Positions 48,865 to 60,912 of a stretch of 64,000 nt of DNA are shown piece by piece. Within the stretch, counting starts at the first letter, position 1. Each line of letters opens with the position of its first letter. The notes beneath the pieces are model-generated. The model saw only the letters and a list, made by a program, of their open reading frames with translations. It was not told the DNA's origin and searched no databases. This DNA comes from Lycium barbarum (taxonomy: Eukaryota; Streptophyta; Magnoliopsida; Solanales; Solanaceae), in contig NC_083338.1 of the NCBI RefSeq assembly GCF_019175385.1, positions 67,526,712 to 67,590,711 on the forward strand, given 5' to 3'. Both the position numbers and the translations under genes were made by a program.

Positions 48865-50836
48865 TGTCACGACCCGACTAGGGGCCATGACGGGTACTAG
48901 GAGCAGATTACCGAGCACCCCTCATTATGCTAATCATCGTACCCAACCTGAATATACATAATCTCCAAAGCAACACATACATATATATAAGCCCTTACGG
49001 CTGCAAAAATGATATAAAAAAATGTACCCTGATGAATCTGTAAGACAACAACTACCCACACACCTGTATCTACGAGCCTCTACCAGAGTACTGTGACATA
49101 AGGATGGGACAGGACCACGTCGTGCCCAAACATATACACAAAAGAATGCATCAACAAATGGCACCTTCGGAATAGTGAAGCGCTCCTGTGAATCTGTCGA
49201 GTAGCTCTTAAGGATCTGGGCCACCTCCCTGTCTACCTATGCGCATGAACACAGCATCCAAAAAGAAAGGACGTCAGAACGAACAATGTACTGAGTATGT
49301 AAGGCATGAACAATAATAACATATCGAAGAGATAAGGAAACATCAAGTGAGGAAACAACCGGTAACTGAATGTCACTTAAGAAGGAATAATGCATGCTAA
49401 CTTACATCATAAATAACATCATATCAAGTATGCATATATAAGCTGCCCGACCATATAGGTACGGTGTGATCATCATTAACCTGCGTCCAGGCCTCCCGCG
49501 TCCGGGGTAACAATCTCATGCCGCCCACTAGTGGTGTCTGCCCATGCCATCTAGACATTTATATGCCACCCGCCTTAGCAGGTGTCTGCCCAGCCATATA
49601 GGCACGGTGTAATCTCATCATCATATACTTATCATAAAGCATGCATTAGAACTCAAATAGAACTATAACTCTATCGGGGTGATGTAAGGTCGAGAACCCC
49701 CGATTCCATTATGGAGTAGTCATGATCATCATACCTCATCTTGAAGGAACTAGAATTATTAGTTGAGTCTAGCAACAATGAATAACATCAATAACAACGC
49801 TACAATACTATAATCAATAAACTTTGTTAAGTTAGTCGTTACTCAATTCTCAAAATCTCCTCTCAAAGTCATCCATAACCATGGTTATCACCCAACGTCG
49901 CATTCATTCACATATAATGCTTCTTCAACATTCTTAATATCATTCATAACGATATTATACCCATAACATATCAAGAACTATGACTCAAGTCAAGTTACCA
50001 TTCAAGAATTCCACTATTCTCATATTTGTAACCCATTTTCTACTTTCTTCCATAATCCAAGTCTTTCAACCCTTCAATACTCGTAATAGCATGATATGAA
50101 CATAAAACTCACCATTGATTGTGAAGGAGTGGGTTTTGGATGGAAATACTTCACTTGGAGAAAACCCTAGCTTCAATTCCAAATAGATTTCTAGCTTCCA
50201 TCAACCCTAGTTAGCATTCTTGCACTTGATTCTACTAGTTTATGGTATTTGATCTTTCATTTCCCTTGAATTCATGTAAAATGAAGTGTGTGGAATATTC
50301 TAGAGGTTTAGAGAGAAGTGGAGAAAATAAGAAATAAGAAATGATACCTTGAAGTCATCTTTTATAAAAATTTAAAACTGCTCGTCGGGAGTTATACGGA
50401 CCTTTATACGGTCCGTATAAGTGATCGTATAACTCCATCAGTGATGGCCCTTCACTGTAACGGTTATACGGACCGTATAAATGGTCCTATAATCCACCTT
50501 CTCTCCGAACTTGTTCTCGTCGTTTCATTTGATCTATGGTCCTTATGGAACCTTCTTAGCACTTGTTTAACACTTCATTAACAATGTAAGGAGCGTTATA
50601 ACTTTTTCTCAAGACATTATTAAACCAACATTAGCTCGGTACTTTGCAAAACTCTTTTTAAAACATGACTTATACTTGCCATTCTTCAACAAACTCTTTT
50701 CTCCTACCTCAAATGTCTTTGGAATCTTAATTAGAACAGTTAAGTACCCCTTCTTACTTGTAGGTGTATCACATACTTCTTACCCCGCGTTAGTCTATCT
50801 ACCACACGACGACATAAAATTTTCCGAGGTGTAACA
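48865..50836 (-). repeat. 5' LTR of element I
   Basis: 1.97 kb, matching 41698-43660 with scattered changes. The (TA)n tract is much shorter here, and near 49480-49600 it has an extra CCGCGTCC/CTGCCCA repeat block. The two-hairpin module is at 49255-49294, with one stem base changed (GTCAGAAC). Confidence 0.94.
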
Positions 50837-50841
50837 TCTCT

Positions 50842-52546
50842 TCTCTTTCAGCACTAATAATGAAGTTGACTCAGAAGGCAACTAAGTTCTAGTGGACAGA
50901 TGCTTGTGAGCGGGGTTTCCAAACATTAAGGATAGATTGATTTTGGCACCAGTTCTGTCACTTCCAGAAGGATCTGAGGGCTATGTTATTTATTTTGATT
51001 CTTCGGGCGACGGACTGGGTTGTATGTTGATGCAGCAAGGTAAGGTTATTACTTATGCTTTGAGGCAGCTAAGCAAGCACGAGAAAAATTACCCAACCCA
51101 TGATTTAGAGTTAGCTGCAGTGATTCATGCGCTGAAAATGTGGAGGAATTACTTAAATAGTGTTCATGTTGATATATATACATACCATAAGAGTCTTCGG
51201 TATATCTTCAAGAAGAATGAGTGTAATTTGCGTCAGAGGCGGTGGTTAGAGGTGTTGAAAGATTATGATGTTGATATTCTGTACCATCACGGGAACGAAA
51301 ATATAGTTGCCGATGCCCTTAGCCGTAGATCCATGGGTAGCCTATCTTATTTTTGGCCAGAGAAACGGGAATTACCTCATGAGCTTCATCAGTTAGCTAG
51401 CCTAGGAGTTCGATTATTAGACTCAGGCGATGCAGGAGTTTCGATTTAGGATTCAGCAACCTCATTGTTAGTAGCCGAAGTTAAAGAGCGCCAGTACGAA
51501 GACCCCATGCTAGTCCATTATAGAGATACAACTCCTCAGAAGAAGAAGTTGCCATTTGAGATTACGGGAGATGGAGTCCTCAGGTATCCAGGCAGATTGT
51601 GTGTTTCAGGTGTTGCAGTTTATGCCTACAGATTACGGGAGAAGCTGATCATTCTTGCTATTATATTCATCCAAGGACAACGAAATATGTATCATGATAT
51701 AAAGAAGATTTACTGGTGGGACGGGATGAAGAAAGACATAGCTGAGTTTATAGCTCAGTGCCCTAATTGTCAGCAGGTTAAGGTTGAGCACCAAAAGCCC
51801 GGTGGGTTGCTACAGAGTATAGAGATTCTGACTTGGAAATGGGAGTCAATCAATATGGATTTCATTACAGGCTTACCCCCTTCTCAACTTAAGTTTGATT
51901 CGATATGGGTGATTGCTGATAGGCTTAGAAAGTCAACACATTTTCTACCTGTCAGGACTACTTATTCCGCCGAGGATTATGCGAAGTTATATATTAAGGA
52001 GATAGTGCGACTTCCTGTTGTTCCAGTAGCTATTATTTCAGACAGAGGTGCATAGTTTACAGCTAACTTCTAGAGATATTTCCATAAAGGATTAGGAACA
52101 TAGGTGAGTATTAGCACAGTATTTCATCCCCAGATAGATGTACAGGCTGAACGTATGATCCAGAAGCTTGAGGATATGTTATGGGCCTGTGTGATAGATT
52201 TCAGAGATAGCTGGTATGATCATTTTCCGCTTATTGAATTTGCGTATAGTAATAGTTACCACTCCAACATTCAGATAGTTCCGTATGAAGCCTTGTATGG
52301 ACGATAATACAGACCACATATCGGATGGTTCGAGGTTAGGGAATCTAAGCTAATAGGACCAGATTTGATCCAGCAGGCGGTTGATAAGGTTAAGCTTATT
52401 TAGGAAAGGCTATTGGCAGCTCAGAGTCGCCAAAAGTCTTATGCAGATAATCAATGATGAGATTTGGAGTTTCATATAGACGATTGGGTATTCCTGAAGG
52501 TATCACCAATGAAGGGTGCTTTAAGATTTGGCAAGAAGGGCAAGCT
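50842..52546 (+). pseudogene. Element G RT end, RNase H and integrase, 3' truncated
   Basis: It resumes after I with MKLTQKATKF, then TAG for Gln (50890-50892) and WTDACERG. RNase [21 protein letters not shown] (Cys-Asp-Ala changed to Phe-Asp-Ser), [16 protein letters not shown], and YTYHKSLRY (catalytic Asp changed to Tyr). Integrase: [14 protein letters not shown] (51760), WVIADRLRKSTHFLPV, IISDRGA then TAG, NF then TAG, GT then TAG, and a core end of AERMIQKLEDMLWACV. The C-terminal domain is recognisable to LRFGKKGKL at about 52540, where it meets element J. Confidence 0.9.
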
Positions 52547-52552
52547 TACACT

Positions 52553-53604
52553 TTATCAACAGCCTACTGAATCATATCTGGGCCTATCAGCTTGGTCTCA
52601 CCAACATCAAACCAGCCAATAGGTGATCTGCACTTCCTCCCATACAAGGCCTCATACGGTGCCATCTGAATACTCGAATGGTAGCTGTTATTATAAGAGA
52701 ACTCAATAAGTGGCAAATGATCGTCCCAGCTACCCCGAAAATCCATAACACAGGCCCGTAACATATCTTATAGTGTCTGAATGGTACGCTCGGCCTTTCC
52801 GTCAGTCTGAGGGTAAAATGCCGTACTGAGACTCACTTGTGTCCCCAATCCCTCGTGGAAGGATCTCCAGAAGTTAGCTGTGAACTGGGCTCCTCTATCA
52901 GAGATAATAGTTGTGGGAATCCCGTGAAGTCTCACTATTTCCTTAAGGTACAACCTGGCATAATCCTCAGCTGAATATGTAGTCCTGACTGGAAGAAAGT
53001 GGGCTAATTTTGTCAGCCTATCAACGATGACCCAAACAGAGTCATATTTCCGCAGAGTGCGAGGTAAACCTATGACGAAGTCTATATTGATCACCTCCCA
53101 CTTCCAGGTCGGAATCTCCATCTCCTATAATAGTCCTTCAGGCTTCTGGTGCTCGACCTTAACCTGCTGACAATTCGGACACTAGGCAACAAACTCTGCT
53201 ATATCCTTCTTCATGCCATCCAACCAATACAAGCATCTGAGGTCATGATACATCTTCGTTGACCCTGGATGAATAGAATAACGGGCACAGTGTGCCTCTC
53301 CCATCACTTGTTGTCGTAACCCTGCAACCTCAGGTACACATAATCTATCTTTGTATCGTAGTACCCCGTCAGGTGCAACCTTAAATGGGCTCTCTTCCTT
53401 TTGAAGAGCTGCATCCCTATGATGTATAGGGATAGGGTCCTCGTATTGGTGTCTCTTTATCTCGTCTATGATAGAGGACTCAGCAACTCCCCGAACAAAA
53501 ACCCTGCCATTTTCAGCAGCCAAACGGACTCCTAAATTAGCTAATTGGCGAATCTCACAGACTATCTCCTTCTACTCTGGTTGTACGTCTGCCAAACTAC
53601 CCAT
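52553..53604 (-). pseudogene. Element J integrase, truncated, stops only
   Basis: In one frame: HCARYSIHPGSTKMYHDL, TAG for Gln at 53184-53182, [17 protein letters not shown] for Gln near 53127, [33 protein letters not shown], and the catalytic Glu in GKAERTIQTL, then TAA for Glu and [10 protein letters not shown]. It reads on to [19 protein letters not shown] for Gln, AVDK, and then meets element G. All three catalytic acids are present; four or more nonsense changes silence it. Confidence 0.9.
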
Positions 53605-54045
53605 TGATCTACGGCTGAGTGCATCTGCTACAACATTTGCTTTCCCTGGGTGGTATAGAATATCAACATCATAGTCCTTCAGCAACTCTAGCCACCGCCG
53701 CTGCCGCAAATTCAGCTCCTTCTGCTTAAAGATGTACTGGAGACTCTTATGATCTGTATAAATGTCCACATGCACACCATATAAATAATGTCTCCATATT
53801 TTTAGAGCATGAATCACTGCTGCTAACTCCAGATCATGGGTGGGATAATTTCTTTCGTGCTTTCTGAGCTTTCGGGAGGCATAGGCTATGACCTTGCCAT
53901 GCTGCATCAGCACACAACCTAACCCAACACTGGAAGCATCACAATAAATGACATAACCATCCGGTTCCTCAGGAAGAGTTAGAACTGGGGCCGTAGTAAA
54001 CTTATCCTTCAGCAACTGGAAACTCCGCTCACAAGCGTCGGTCCA
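53605..54045 (-). pseudogene. Element J RNase H
   Basis: It follows the TAG at 54046-54048 in the same frame. All four acidic positions are visible: [45 protein letters not shown], then [19 protein letters not shown] follows QPE near 53576. Apart from the stops at its two sides it looks intact. Confidence 0.9.
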
Positions 54046-56619
54046 CTAGATCTTAGCTGCTTTCTGGGTTAGCCTCGTTAAAGGCGCTGAAATTGAGGCA
54101 AACTTCTCTACGAACCTTCTGTAATACCCTGCTAGTCCCAGAAAGATGCGTACTTCAGTAGGTATCGTAGGTCTAGGCCAAGTCTTCACCGCCTCAATCT
54201 TCTGCGTATCTACCCGAACGCCAACAGCTCCAATAATATGCCCCAAGAATGCTACGGAAGTCAACCAGAATTCACATTTAGAGAATTTAGCATACAATTT
54301 CTGGTGCTGGAGCACCCTAAGTACCGTTCTCAAATGATCTGCATGCTCCTCTTCTGATCGTGAATAGACCAGAATATCGTCAATGAATACGATTACGAAC
54401 AGGTCAAGAAATGGCTTGAACACTCTGTTCATCAAATCCATAAATACTGCTGGAGCATTAGTCAACCCAAAGGACATCACTCTAAACTCGTAATGTCCGT
54501 ATCGGGTCCTGAATGCAGTCTTTGGAATGTTTGCCTCCTTTACTCGCACCTGGTGATAACCTGACCGCAAGTCTATCTTCGAGAAACACTTAGCACCCTG
54601 CAACTGGTCAAATAAATCATCGATCCTGGGGAAGGGATACCTGTTCTTTATTGTTACTTTATTCAGCTGCCTATAATCAATACACATCCGCAGCGACCCA
54701 TCCTTCTTCTTTACAAATAATACCGGTGCTCCCCAAGGTGATGTACTGGGCCTTATGAAGCCCTTTTCTAATAGATTTTTCAGTTTCTCCTTCAGCTCCT
54801 TCAGTTCTGCAGGTGCCATTCTGTAAGGAGGAATAGATATGGGCTGAGTGTCTGGTAATACGTCTATAGCGAACTCTATCTCCCGCTCATGAGGAAGGCC
54901 TGGGAGTTCATCTGGGAATACTTCGGGAAACTCGCTAACCACCGGCACTGACTGAATAGTCGGCGCCTCTGCCTTCAGGTCGTGTTCCCGTACCAGATGA
55001 TAAATATAACCCTTTCTGACCATCTTCCTTGCCTTGAGGTATGAAATAAACTTACCCCTCGGCGATGTTGTATTTCCCATCCACTCTATCATTGGCTCTC
55101 CTGGGAACTTAAATCGGACTAACTTTCCTCTACAATCAACGTTAGCATAACAAGAAGCTAACCAATCCATACCCATAATAACATCAAACTCAGTCATATC
55201 TAGCTCTATCAAATCTGCCTTGGTGCAGCGACTATATATGTTCACCGAACAGTCTCTATATACTTGTCTTGCTATAACAGAATCTCCTACTGGTGTAGCT
55301 ACCTCAAATGGTTCTATCGATTCGGGTTTTATCCCAATTCTACTAGCAACAAATGGGGAAATGTATGATAATGTGGAGCCTGGGTCTATCAATGCATACA
55401 CATCTCGAGAGAAAATCGATAGCATACCTGTAACCACATTAGGTGACGCCTCCTGATCCTGCCTAGTAGACAACGCATATATGCGGTTCAAAGGACCGCT
55501 AGAACTAGAAGCTCCGCCACGACCTCTACCGCGGCCTACTGGTACCTGGAAACCCTGCCCCATATGGCGTACAGCCACAGAAGAAGATGAACCAGCAACT
55601 GATCCAGTAGGCTGAGCTGCACCGCCTGGACTACCCCCGAGTGGGCAATCCCTCATAATATGGCCCTGACGGCCGCAAGAAAAGCAAGCACCTGTAGCAC
55701 GATAACATTCGCCAGAATGCTGTTTCCCACATCGAGAACACCGAGGCAAGGGTGGCCTCGACTGACTCGGAACCCTAGGCATTTGTGAACCCGAAGCCTT
55801 GGAGTTTTGGCCGGCTCCTGAATACCCGGTATTATCAAATCTCCTACCAGTGAGTTGTGGGGGTGCACTTCTTGCTGGCTGAGAAGGATATCTACTATGC
55901 TGCTGCTGAGGCTGCCTGCCTCGAAATTCACCCGGATGGCCGGCTGACCTAGCTCTCTTGTGCTGGCCTCTGTCATAGTCTCTATCGGGCTGACGCCCCC
56001 TGTGTCGATCCTCCATCCCCTGGGCATACGCCTGCAACCGAGCAATAGCCATCCCTGGCTGGGAGGCCATTACCATACAGCTATCAACCATATAATGATC
56101 CAACCCCATGACATATCGATGCATCCTATCGGTCATATCAGCTACAATAATAGGTGCATATCTGGCCAACGAATCGAACTCGAGAGTATAATCCCTAACG
56201 CTCTTGCCATTCTGCCTCAGACGTAAGAATCTATCGACTCTAGCTCGCCGCATTTCTGGAGGCAGAAAATGGCCAAGGAAAGCCTCCACGAACTCATCCC
56301 ACACTGCTGGAGGAGCATCCACGCCCCTAGACAACTCCCACGACTCATACAAGTTGACAGCTACGTCCCGCAGTCGATACGAAGCTAACTCCACAGACTC
56401 AGTCTCAGAAGCCTTAATTAACCTCAGCGTACGCTGCATCTGTCGAATGAACTCCTGTGGGTCCTCCTCGAGCTTCGACCCGAAAAATTCTGGAGGGTTA
56501 CAACTTAGGAAGTCACAGGCCCTCAGACTGTCATGTCTATCCGCCTGGTCAACCCCTAGTCCTTGCCTGCGAGTCTGTCCGGCCACTAGTCTGGTGAGTA
56601 ACTGAACTGCATCCCTCAT
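54046..56619 (-). CDS. Element J gag-protease-RT open frame, 857 codons
   Basis: The longest open frame of the window, starting [14 protein letters not shown]. Residues 1-260: capsid region with [18 protein letters not shown] and LARYAP and a basic Gln/Arg tail. 294-305: [12 protein letters not shown]. 312-325: CCHC knuckle [14 protein letters not shown]. 409-500: protease with DPGST at 412-416. 560-790: RT with [25 protein letters not shown] (Asp 683) and FIDD at 745-748; then LGHIIG and the connection to RTQKAAKI. It lacks the true gag start, which lies upstream behind two stops, and is cut from RNase H by one TAG. All RT catalytic residues are present. Whether it is ever translated is unknown; I treat it as a decaying retroelement frame, not a host gene. 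Confidence 0.9.
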   Translation of the reverse strand: MRDAVQLLTRLVAGQTRRQGLGVDQADRHDSLRACDFLSCNPPEFFGSKLEEDPQEFIRQMQRTLRLIKASETESVELASYRLRDVAVNLYESWELSRGVDAPPAVWDEFVEAFLGHFLPPEMRRARVDRFLRLRQNGKSVRDYTLEFDSLARYAPIIVADMTDRMHRYVMGLDHYMVDSCMVMASQPGMAIARLQAYAQGMEDRHRGRQPDRDYDRGQHKRARSAGHPGEFRGRQPQQQHSRYPSQPARSAPPQLTGRRFDNTGYSGAGQNSKASGSQMPRVPSQSRPPLPRCSRCGKQHSGECYRATGACFSCGRQGHIMRDCPLGGSPGGAAQPTGSVAGSSSSVAVRHMGQGFQVPVGRGRGRGGASSSSGPLNRIYALSTRQDQEASPNVVTGMLSIFSRDVYALIDPGSTLSYISPFVASRIGIKPESIEPFEVATPVGDSVIARQVYRDCSVNIYSRCTKADLIELDMTEFDVIMGMDWLASCYANVDCRGKLVRFKFPGEPMIEWMGNTTSPRGKFISYLKARKMVRKGYIYHLVREHDLKAEAPTIQSVPVVSEFPEVFPDELPGLPHEREIEFAIDVLPDTQPISIPPYRMAPAELKELKEKLKNLLEKGFIRPSTSPWGAPVLFVKKKDGSLRMCIDYRQLNKVTIKNRYPFPRIDDLFDQLQGAKCFSKIDLRSGYHQVRVKEANIPKTAFRTRYGHYEFRVMSFGLTNAPAVFMDLMNRVFKPFLDLFVIVFIDDILVYSRSEEEHADHLRTVLRVLQHQKLYAKFSKCEFWLTSVAFLGHIIGAVGVRVDTQKIEAVKTWPRPTIPTEVRIFLGLAGYYRRFVEKFASISAPLTRLTQKAAKI

Positions 56620-56877
56620 AGCTCTAACCTCCGCCCCTTGCTAAGGAGCTGGAGGCTCATGTGTTGGGTCCTCGGTAGCTGGCGGTGGAGCCGCCCCCTG
56701 ACCCGGAGTTGTCGCTGCCCTAGGTTCCTCTTGAAATGGCGGTGTGGCAGAACTCACGGACTGAAGCAAAACCTCAAGTAAAATCTGAGCACGAGCCCTA
56801 GTAACTCTCCCAGTCTGGCTAGTTTCTCCTGCTATCTATTTACCCTTCTGGGCAGCTGTCGCTTTCTTCGGAGGCAT
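56620..56877 (-). pseudogene. Element J gag N-terminus with two stops
   Basis: The original start is ATG at 56877-56875 (MPPKKATAAQKGK), as in A. A TAG follows within 15 codons, then IAGETSQ and RVTRARAQ. A second TAG stands near 56643, a few codons before the Met at 56619. Confidence 0.85.
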
Positions 56878-56965
56878 AGCTGTAAACGTAATAGTCTGTT
56901 AGGAAAAGATCACCCTAATAATATAGCTCTATCGCACGATCTAAGATAAGAAGGAAAGATGACAT

Positions 56966-57024
56966 CCTAAATATCCTGTAGCTTCCTGTTTATAGATGTG
57001 TTGCACAACACACCGATAAAAAAG
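56966..57024 (-). other. Element J leader hairpin and conserved motif
   Basis: The outer stem (57024-57016 with 56993-56985) has one mismatch and one G-U pair. It is followed in RNA sense by AGCTACAGGATATTTAGG (56983-56966). Confidence 0.5.
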
Positions 57025-57065
57025 ACTCTACTAGACACGGTCTGTAGACACTCCAAGGATAAACC

Positions 57066-57077
57066 GCTCTGATACCA
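57066..57077 (-). other. Primer-binding site of element J
   Basis: The minus strand reads TGGTATCAGAGC four bases after the LTR end, an exact match to the usual site. Confidence 0.93.
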
Positions 57078-57081
57078 CTTT

Positions 57082-58391
57082 TGTCACGACCCAGCCCCGT
57101 AGGCCGTGACTGGTGCCCGACCTGGACACCCATATACATACTCTTTAGCTATATGTTCATTTCACAACAAACTCAATATAGATCTTATAACGACCAAACC
57201 ATGGTCTCAGAACTGTCGCATAATTATACATATAAAGGCAAGCCGACAAGGCTGCTACCACAACATGATAATGACTGCAAGTCGGCGAGGCTGCTACTAT
57301 GATAGAATAAGCATACTGATAACACACACACACACAACTGATCACTTCTTAATACGATCCACACACATGTCCACAGACCTCTAAGAGTTTCGATAGTGAA
57401 CTATGACGGGACAGGGCCCCGTCGTACCCTTAGTCAATATGTGCATATATTTAGATCAAGAAGGATCTATACCAAAGTCTGGGCTCCGGAAAACCGGAAC
57501 TCTCCAAGATAGCAGAAGGGGAATCTTAAGCTGTCGGATCACCAAAGCGAGTATCTGCACCTGCGGGCATGAAACGCAGCCCCCCCGAAGAAAGGGGGGT
57601 CAGTACGGAATATGTACCGAGTATGTAAAGCATAAAATACAGTAAACGGGATCATAACTGAAATAAGAGGTACAGAAAATGAGTATAATAACCAGAATAC
57701 CAAGTACTTGCTTTTGAAACATAACTCATGCACATCAATATCATATGTCAGATCCGGCCCCATTATGGGACTCGGTGAACATGGTGGCCACCCCGTCTCT
57801 GGCGCCATAACACAGCATACTCCAGAATATAATATAACTCCATAACACAGCATAACTCCGTAACACAGCATAACATCATAACACAGCATAACACCATAAC
57901 ACAGCATAACTCCAGAATATATATATATATATATTTAATGAGGGACTCGGCGAACAATGCAGTGGAAGTGTGCACGATAACATACCCGACCCGGGACTAG
58001 GTGAAAGATATATTGAGGTATGCACGAGCAGAGTAGTGAGAAACTATATGCAGTTCAAAACATTTTTAAAGACTCAATAGGATAGTCAACACGAACCATC
58101 GTTCGCAATTTCAAATAATAGTCATATCATATACCTTTCGAATGTCCCTGTGGATCATACCAAAATTGAACTTTGAAATCATGTGTACATATCAATATAT
58201 AAAACAAAACATAAGTTATGTGAATCAAGATCAATAGCCATCCTAGTGGCTCTAAGAATAGGAATTTCCTTTGGAATCGTATATATATCGTATATTTATT
58301 TCACAACGATCATGCCAAAAATAAAGAAGGGTTAGCTTCACATACCTTTAGCGCTTATTCGTCACACAATATGTATACGCTGCCCAATAAT
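57082..58391 (-). repeat. 5' LTR of element J, outer part missing
   Basis: Ends GGTCGTGACA at 57082, as in A, and shares with A the GCACGAGCAGAGTAGTGAG stretch (58023-58041) and the CATCCTAGTGGCTCTAAGAA stretch (58237-58256). It carries the two-hairpin module (57579-57620) and an 18-bp minisatellite. At 58391 it meets the start of the K LTR on the plus strand. Compared with A, roughly half of the LTR (the U3 side) is missing. Confidence 0.87.
57807..57916 (-). repeat. 18-bp minisatellite in the J LTR
   Basis: Six head-to-tail units of ATAACACAGCATAACTCC with small changes, followed by a short (TA)n. It gives rise to the Cys/Val-rich open frames at 57539-57907 and 57763-57975, which are not genes. 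The A and H LTRs have only a few related CATAACGCCATAT phrases in the matching place. Confidence 0.85.
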
Positions 58392-60790
58392 TGTTATTAC
58401 CCGTATTTTGTACGTTCGGATAATTCGAGATAATTGCGAAAAGTCAAAGGCAAGACTATATTTCGATGAACAAGTTGTTTACTAGTAAGGAAATATTGCG
58501 AAAGACTAGGGGTAAAAAGGGAAATTCGCAAGATGACTCATGGAAATATGGAGGGAGGCTAAGGGCAAATTTGGAATTTGGAAAATAAATCTTCATGAAG
58601 TGCAAGAGAAAAAAAAAAGATTGGGCTTGATAAAAATTTGGGCCAAGTGGCCGGCCATGTGGGGTGGTCCAAGGCCCACATGGAGGTGTAAAATATATAT
58701 TCATAAAAGATGACCATTTAGTCACATTTTTCATTCTCTCCACTTGGAACTTTCAAGAACCTTGAGGAAGGCCAAAAATACAAGACCATTCGGCCAAGAG
58801 AGGAGAAAATTGGAGCCTTCAATTTTGATCCATTTTTTTTTCTAGTATTCCTACTAATTTGAAGGTCCTCTTTAACATGGTATAATTGTTGGAGCAAGAG
58901 AACCACTATTTGTTGCAAGTTCTTAATTCTAGACAAAAGGGAAAATTAAGGGAAAAAGGTAAGAATTAATCTTCTTTTATATGTTATGAATGGTTTGGGT
59001 ATGTTGTAGTATGTAGAAATGAATGAAAAGCATGAATTTAGTGTGTTGGAGTGGTGGCCGTGTGGTGTAGAGCTTGGCCGTGCGTGTGTGTTGTGTTGTA
59101 TAGGAATGATGAATTAATTTTATCTAGTATTTTGGTTGTTGTTGTCATGAATTCTATGACGAAAATAAAGGTGTAATGATTCTAGTGAAGTTGTAATGGT
59201 TGGAGAGTTGTTTTAGAAGTTAACGTAATTTGAATATAGTCTTCTTGTATTTATGGAAAATAATGTTGTTAGTGTGTAAATTGTAGGTATAATTCATGAA
59301 CTTGAAAGAAGGAAATGTGTCGCTATTGTTCTTGTTGAATTTGGAAGGTTTCGGGTGAAGTAAAATATTGATTGGGTTGTTGGAATATTATGTGAATTGT
59401 TAGAAGTATTCTTGAATCATGTTAGAAAGATTTCGGATTTATACTTGAATGTGGGATGATTGGTGTTAGCTTGAATATATGTGATTAAATTGGATAAATG
59501 GAATGCCGTGAATTGTTTGACAAGAGTTGTTGATGTTAGAATATGTTTTGGGATTGATTGTTGAAGTTGTTAGTATGATTGTTGGTAATGTTGTTAATAA
59601 TTTGGCCGAGTTGAATTCTCGGATTGTTGATTGTTGATTTGACAGAGTTACATTCTCGGGGATGGTGTATTTACAGGGGAAATGCTGCCGAAATTTCGGT
59701 AGATTATAAGTGAGTTTACTTGAAAGATTAAGACAAGTGTGTGACAATGTGTCTGATGATTATGCAAATCTCCTTGAATGTAGACGAACGATCTTGGACG
59801 AATAAACGTAGCCAATAGGACGTGGAGCCGATATGTAAGGCTTACCTTTTCTTTCTTTTGGCATGATCTTTATAAAACGAGCAAATGACGTATATGTACG
59901 ATTTTAAGGAAATTTCCTATTCTGAGAGCCACTAGGATGGCTAATATTTTTGACTTCCATAAGTTGTCTCATATGGTTTTGATGTATATCTATGATGTCC
60001 GAAGTTTGTTGATATGTTTCCAAATGGCATTCGAAAGATAACTGATGTGAATAAAGTTCTGATTTTCAAATGCTAGCACGTTCGATTATTCCATCGAGTC
60101 TTTGATATATTTTGATATGTGCATATGGTTCCAAAAACTCTATTTGATTTGATCCATAACGGTATCCGAAAGGTACTTGACAGGATTATGGCCTTGATTT
60201 TCCAAAAATGGCTTCTGAAACGCTTGTAGAACATTCTGTACTTCAAACGCTCATAACTTTCTTATACTAATTCGGATTGACCCGAAACTTGTTTTTGAGC
60301 CTTCAAGGGTCGGTAAGTATACTTATCCATCGAGTCTTTATTAATGTGCATGTGGTTTCTCACTACTCTGCTCGTGCATACTACTATTATATCGTTCGCC
60401 GAGTCCCGGGCCGGTATATATCGTGCACATGGTTCGCCGGGTCCCTTGCTTGAGGGTCAGGTGCCATATATGTATTCCGGAGTATGACGTGTTACGGTGT
60501 TATGATGTGTTCATGGTTCGCCCAACCATATATGTGTATATGTATATTCTGATCTTATGATGTGGTATTATGATGTGTGACGGAGATTTCGGAGCAAACC
60601 TTCCGGAGTATGATTTGTGTGGCGCCAAAGGCAGGGTGGCGCCACGTTCCCCGGGTCCCGCAAGGGGCCGGATACCGTTCCTGGCATGCATGATTCGTGT
60701 TTCCAGTAAGTTGTTTTGTTATTCTGCACATCGTGCTTATTGTCTGTACTAACATTCTGCACGTGCCATAGCAATATGATATATGTATAT

Positions 60791-60912
60791 GGATCGGGCT
60801 GCACGTTCCGCAGCAAATACATTTGTGGATCGGGCCGAACGTTCCTCGGCACTAAAATGTTATATATATGTGGATCGGGTCGTACGTTCCTCGGCACTAT
60901 TATGTTACATAT
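60791..60912 (+). repeat. Tandem repeat with GGATCGGGC...CGTTCC units in the K LTR
   Basis: Three units start GGATCGGG at 60791, 60827 and 60872, each with ACGTTCC about 13 bases on and an AT-rich tail. Spacing is 36 and then 45 bases. Related GGGTCCC and TTCGCC phrases stand upstream at 60370-60530. Confidence 0.7.

Larger units (their letters stand above)
41698..50836 (-). mobile_element. Element I, Ty3/gypsy chromovirus with two full LTRs, inside RT of G
   Basis: Both LTRs are complete (41698-43660 and 48865-50836), with a primer-binding site and a polypurine tract next to them. The flanks are a perfect duplication tctct (41693-41697, 50837-50841). At 9.14 kb it is the most complete element in the window, yet gag-pol has many frameshifts and stops. 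G's RT reads on in frame across the insertion point. The two LTRs differ by scattered changes and a few short indels, so the insertion is not recent. Confidence 0.95.
30862..52546 (+). mobile_element. Element G, Ty3/gypsy chromovirus split by H and I, 3' end lost
   Basis: Plus-strand order: 5' LTR (30862-33155), inserted H, primer-binding site, leader, gag, protease, RT part 1, inserted I, RT end, RNase H, integrase. It breaks off inside the integrase C-terminal domain at about 52547, where element J begins in the opposite direction. The 3' LTR is not in the window. H and I both have perfect 5-base duplications, so the three parts of G are securely one element. Multiple stops; not functional. 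Confidence 0.9.
52553..58391 (-). mobile_element. Element J, Ty3/gypsy chromovirus, 3' end lost
   Basis: Minus-strand order: partial 5' LTR (58391-57082), primer-binding site, leader, gag, protease, RT, RNase H, integrase up to DMIQ*AVDK at about 52553. The integrase C-terminus, chromodomain and 3' LTR are missing; G's integrase follows in the opposite direction. The LTR is cut on its outer side by K. Its coding region is the best kept here: one frame without frameshift from 56619 down to at least 52770, broken only by stops. Confidence 0.9.

Noticed and set aside
54046..56619. Domesticated host gene with gag, protease and RT
   Set aside because: LTR, primer-binding site, RNase H and integrase are in normal order around it, and the true gag start is cut off by stops. 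It is a decaying element.
57539..57975. Cys/Val-rich open frames on the minus strand
   Set aside because: They are produced by the 18-bp minisatellite in the J LTR.
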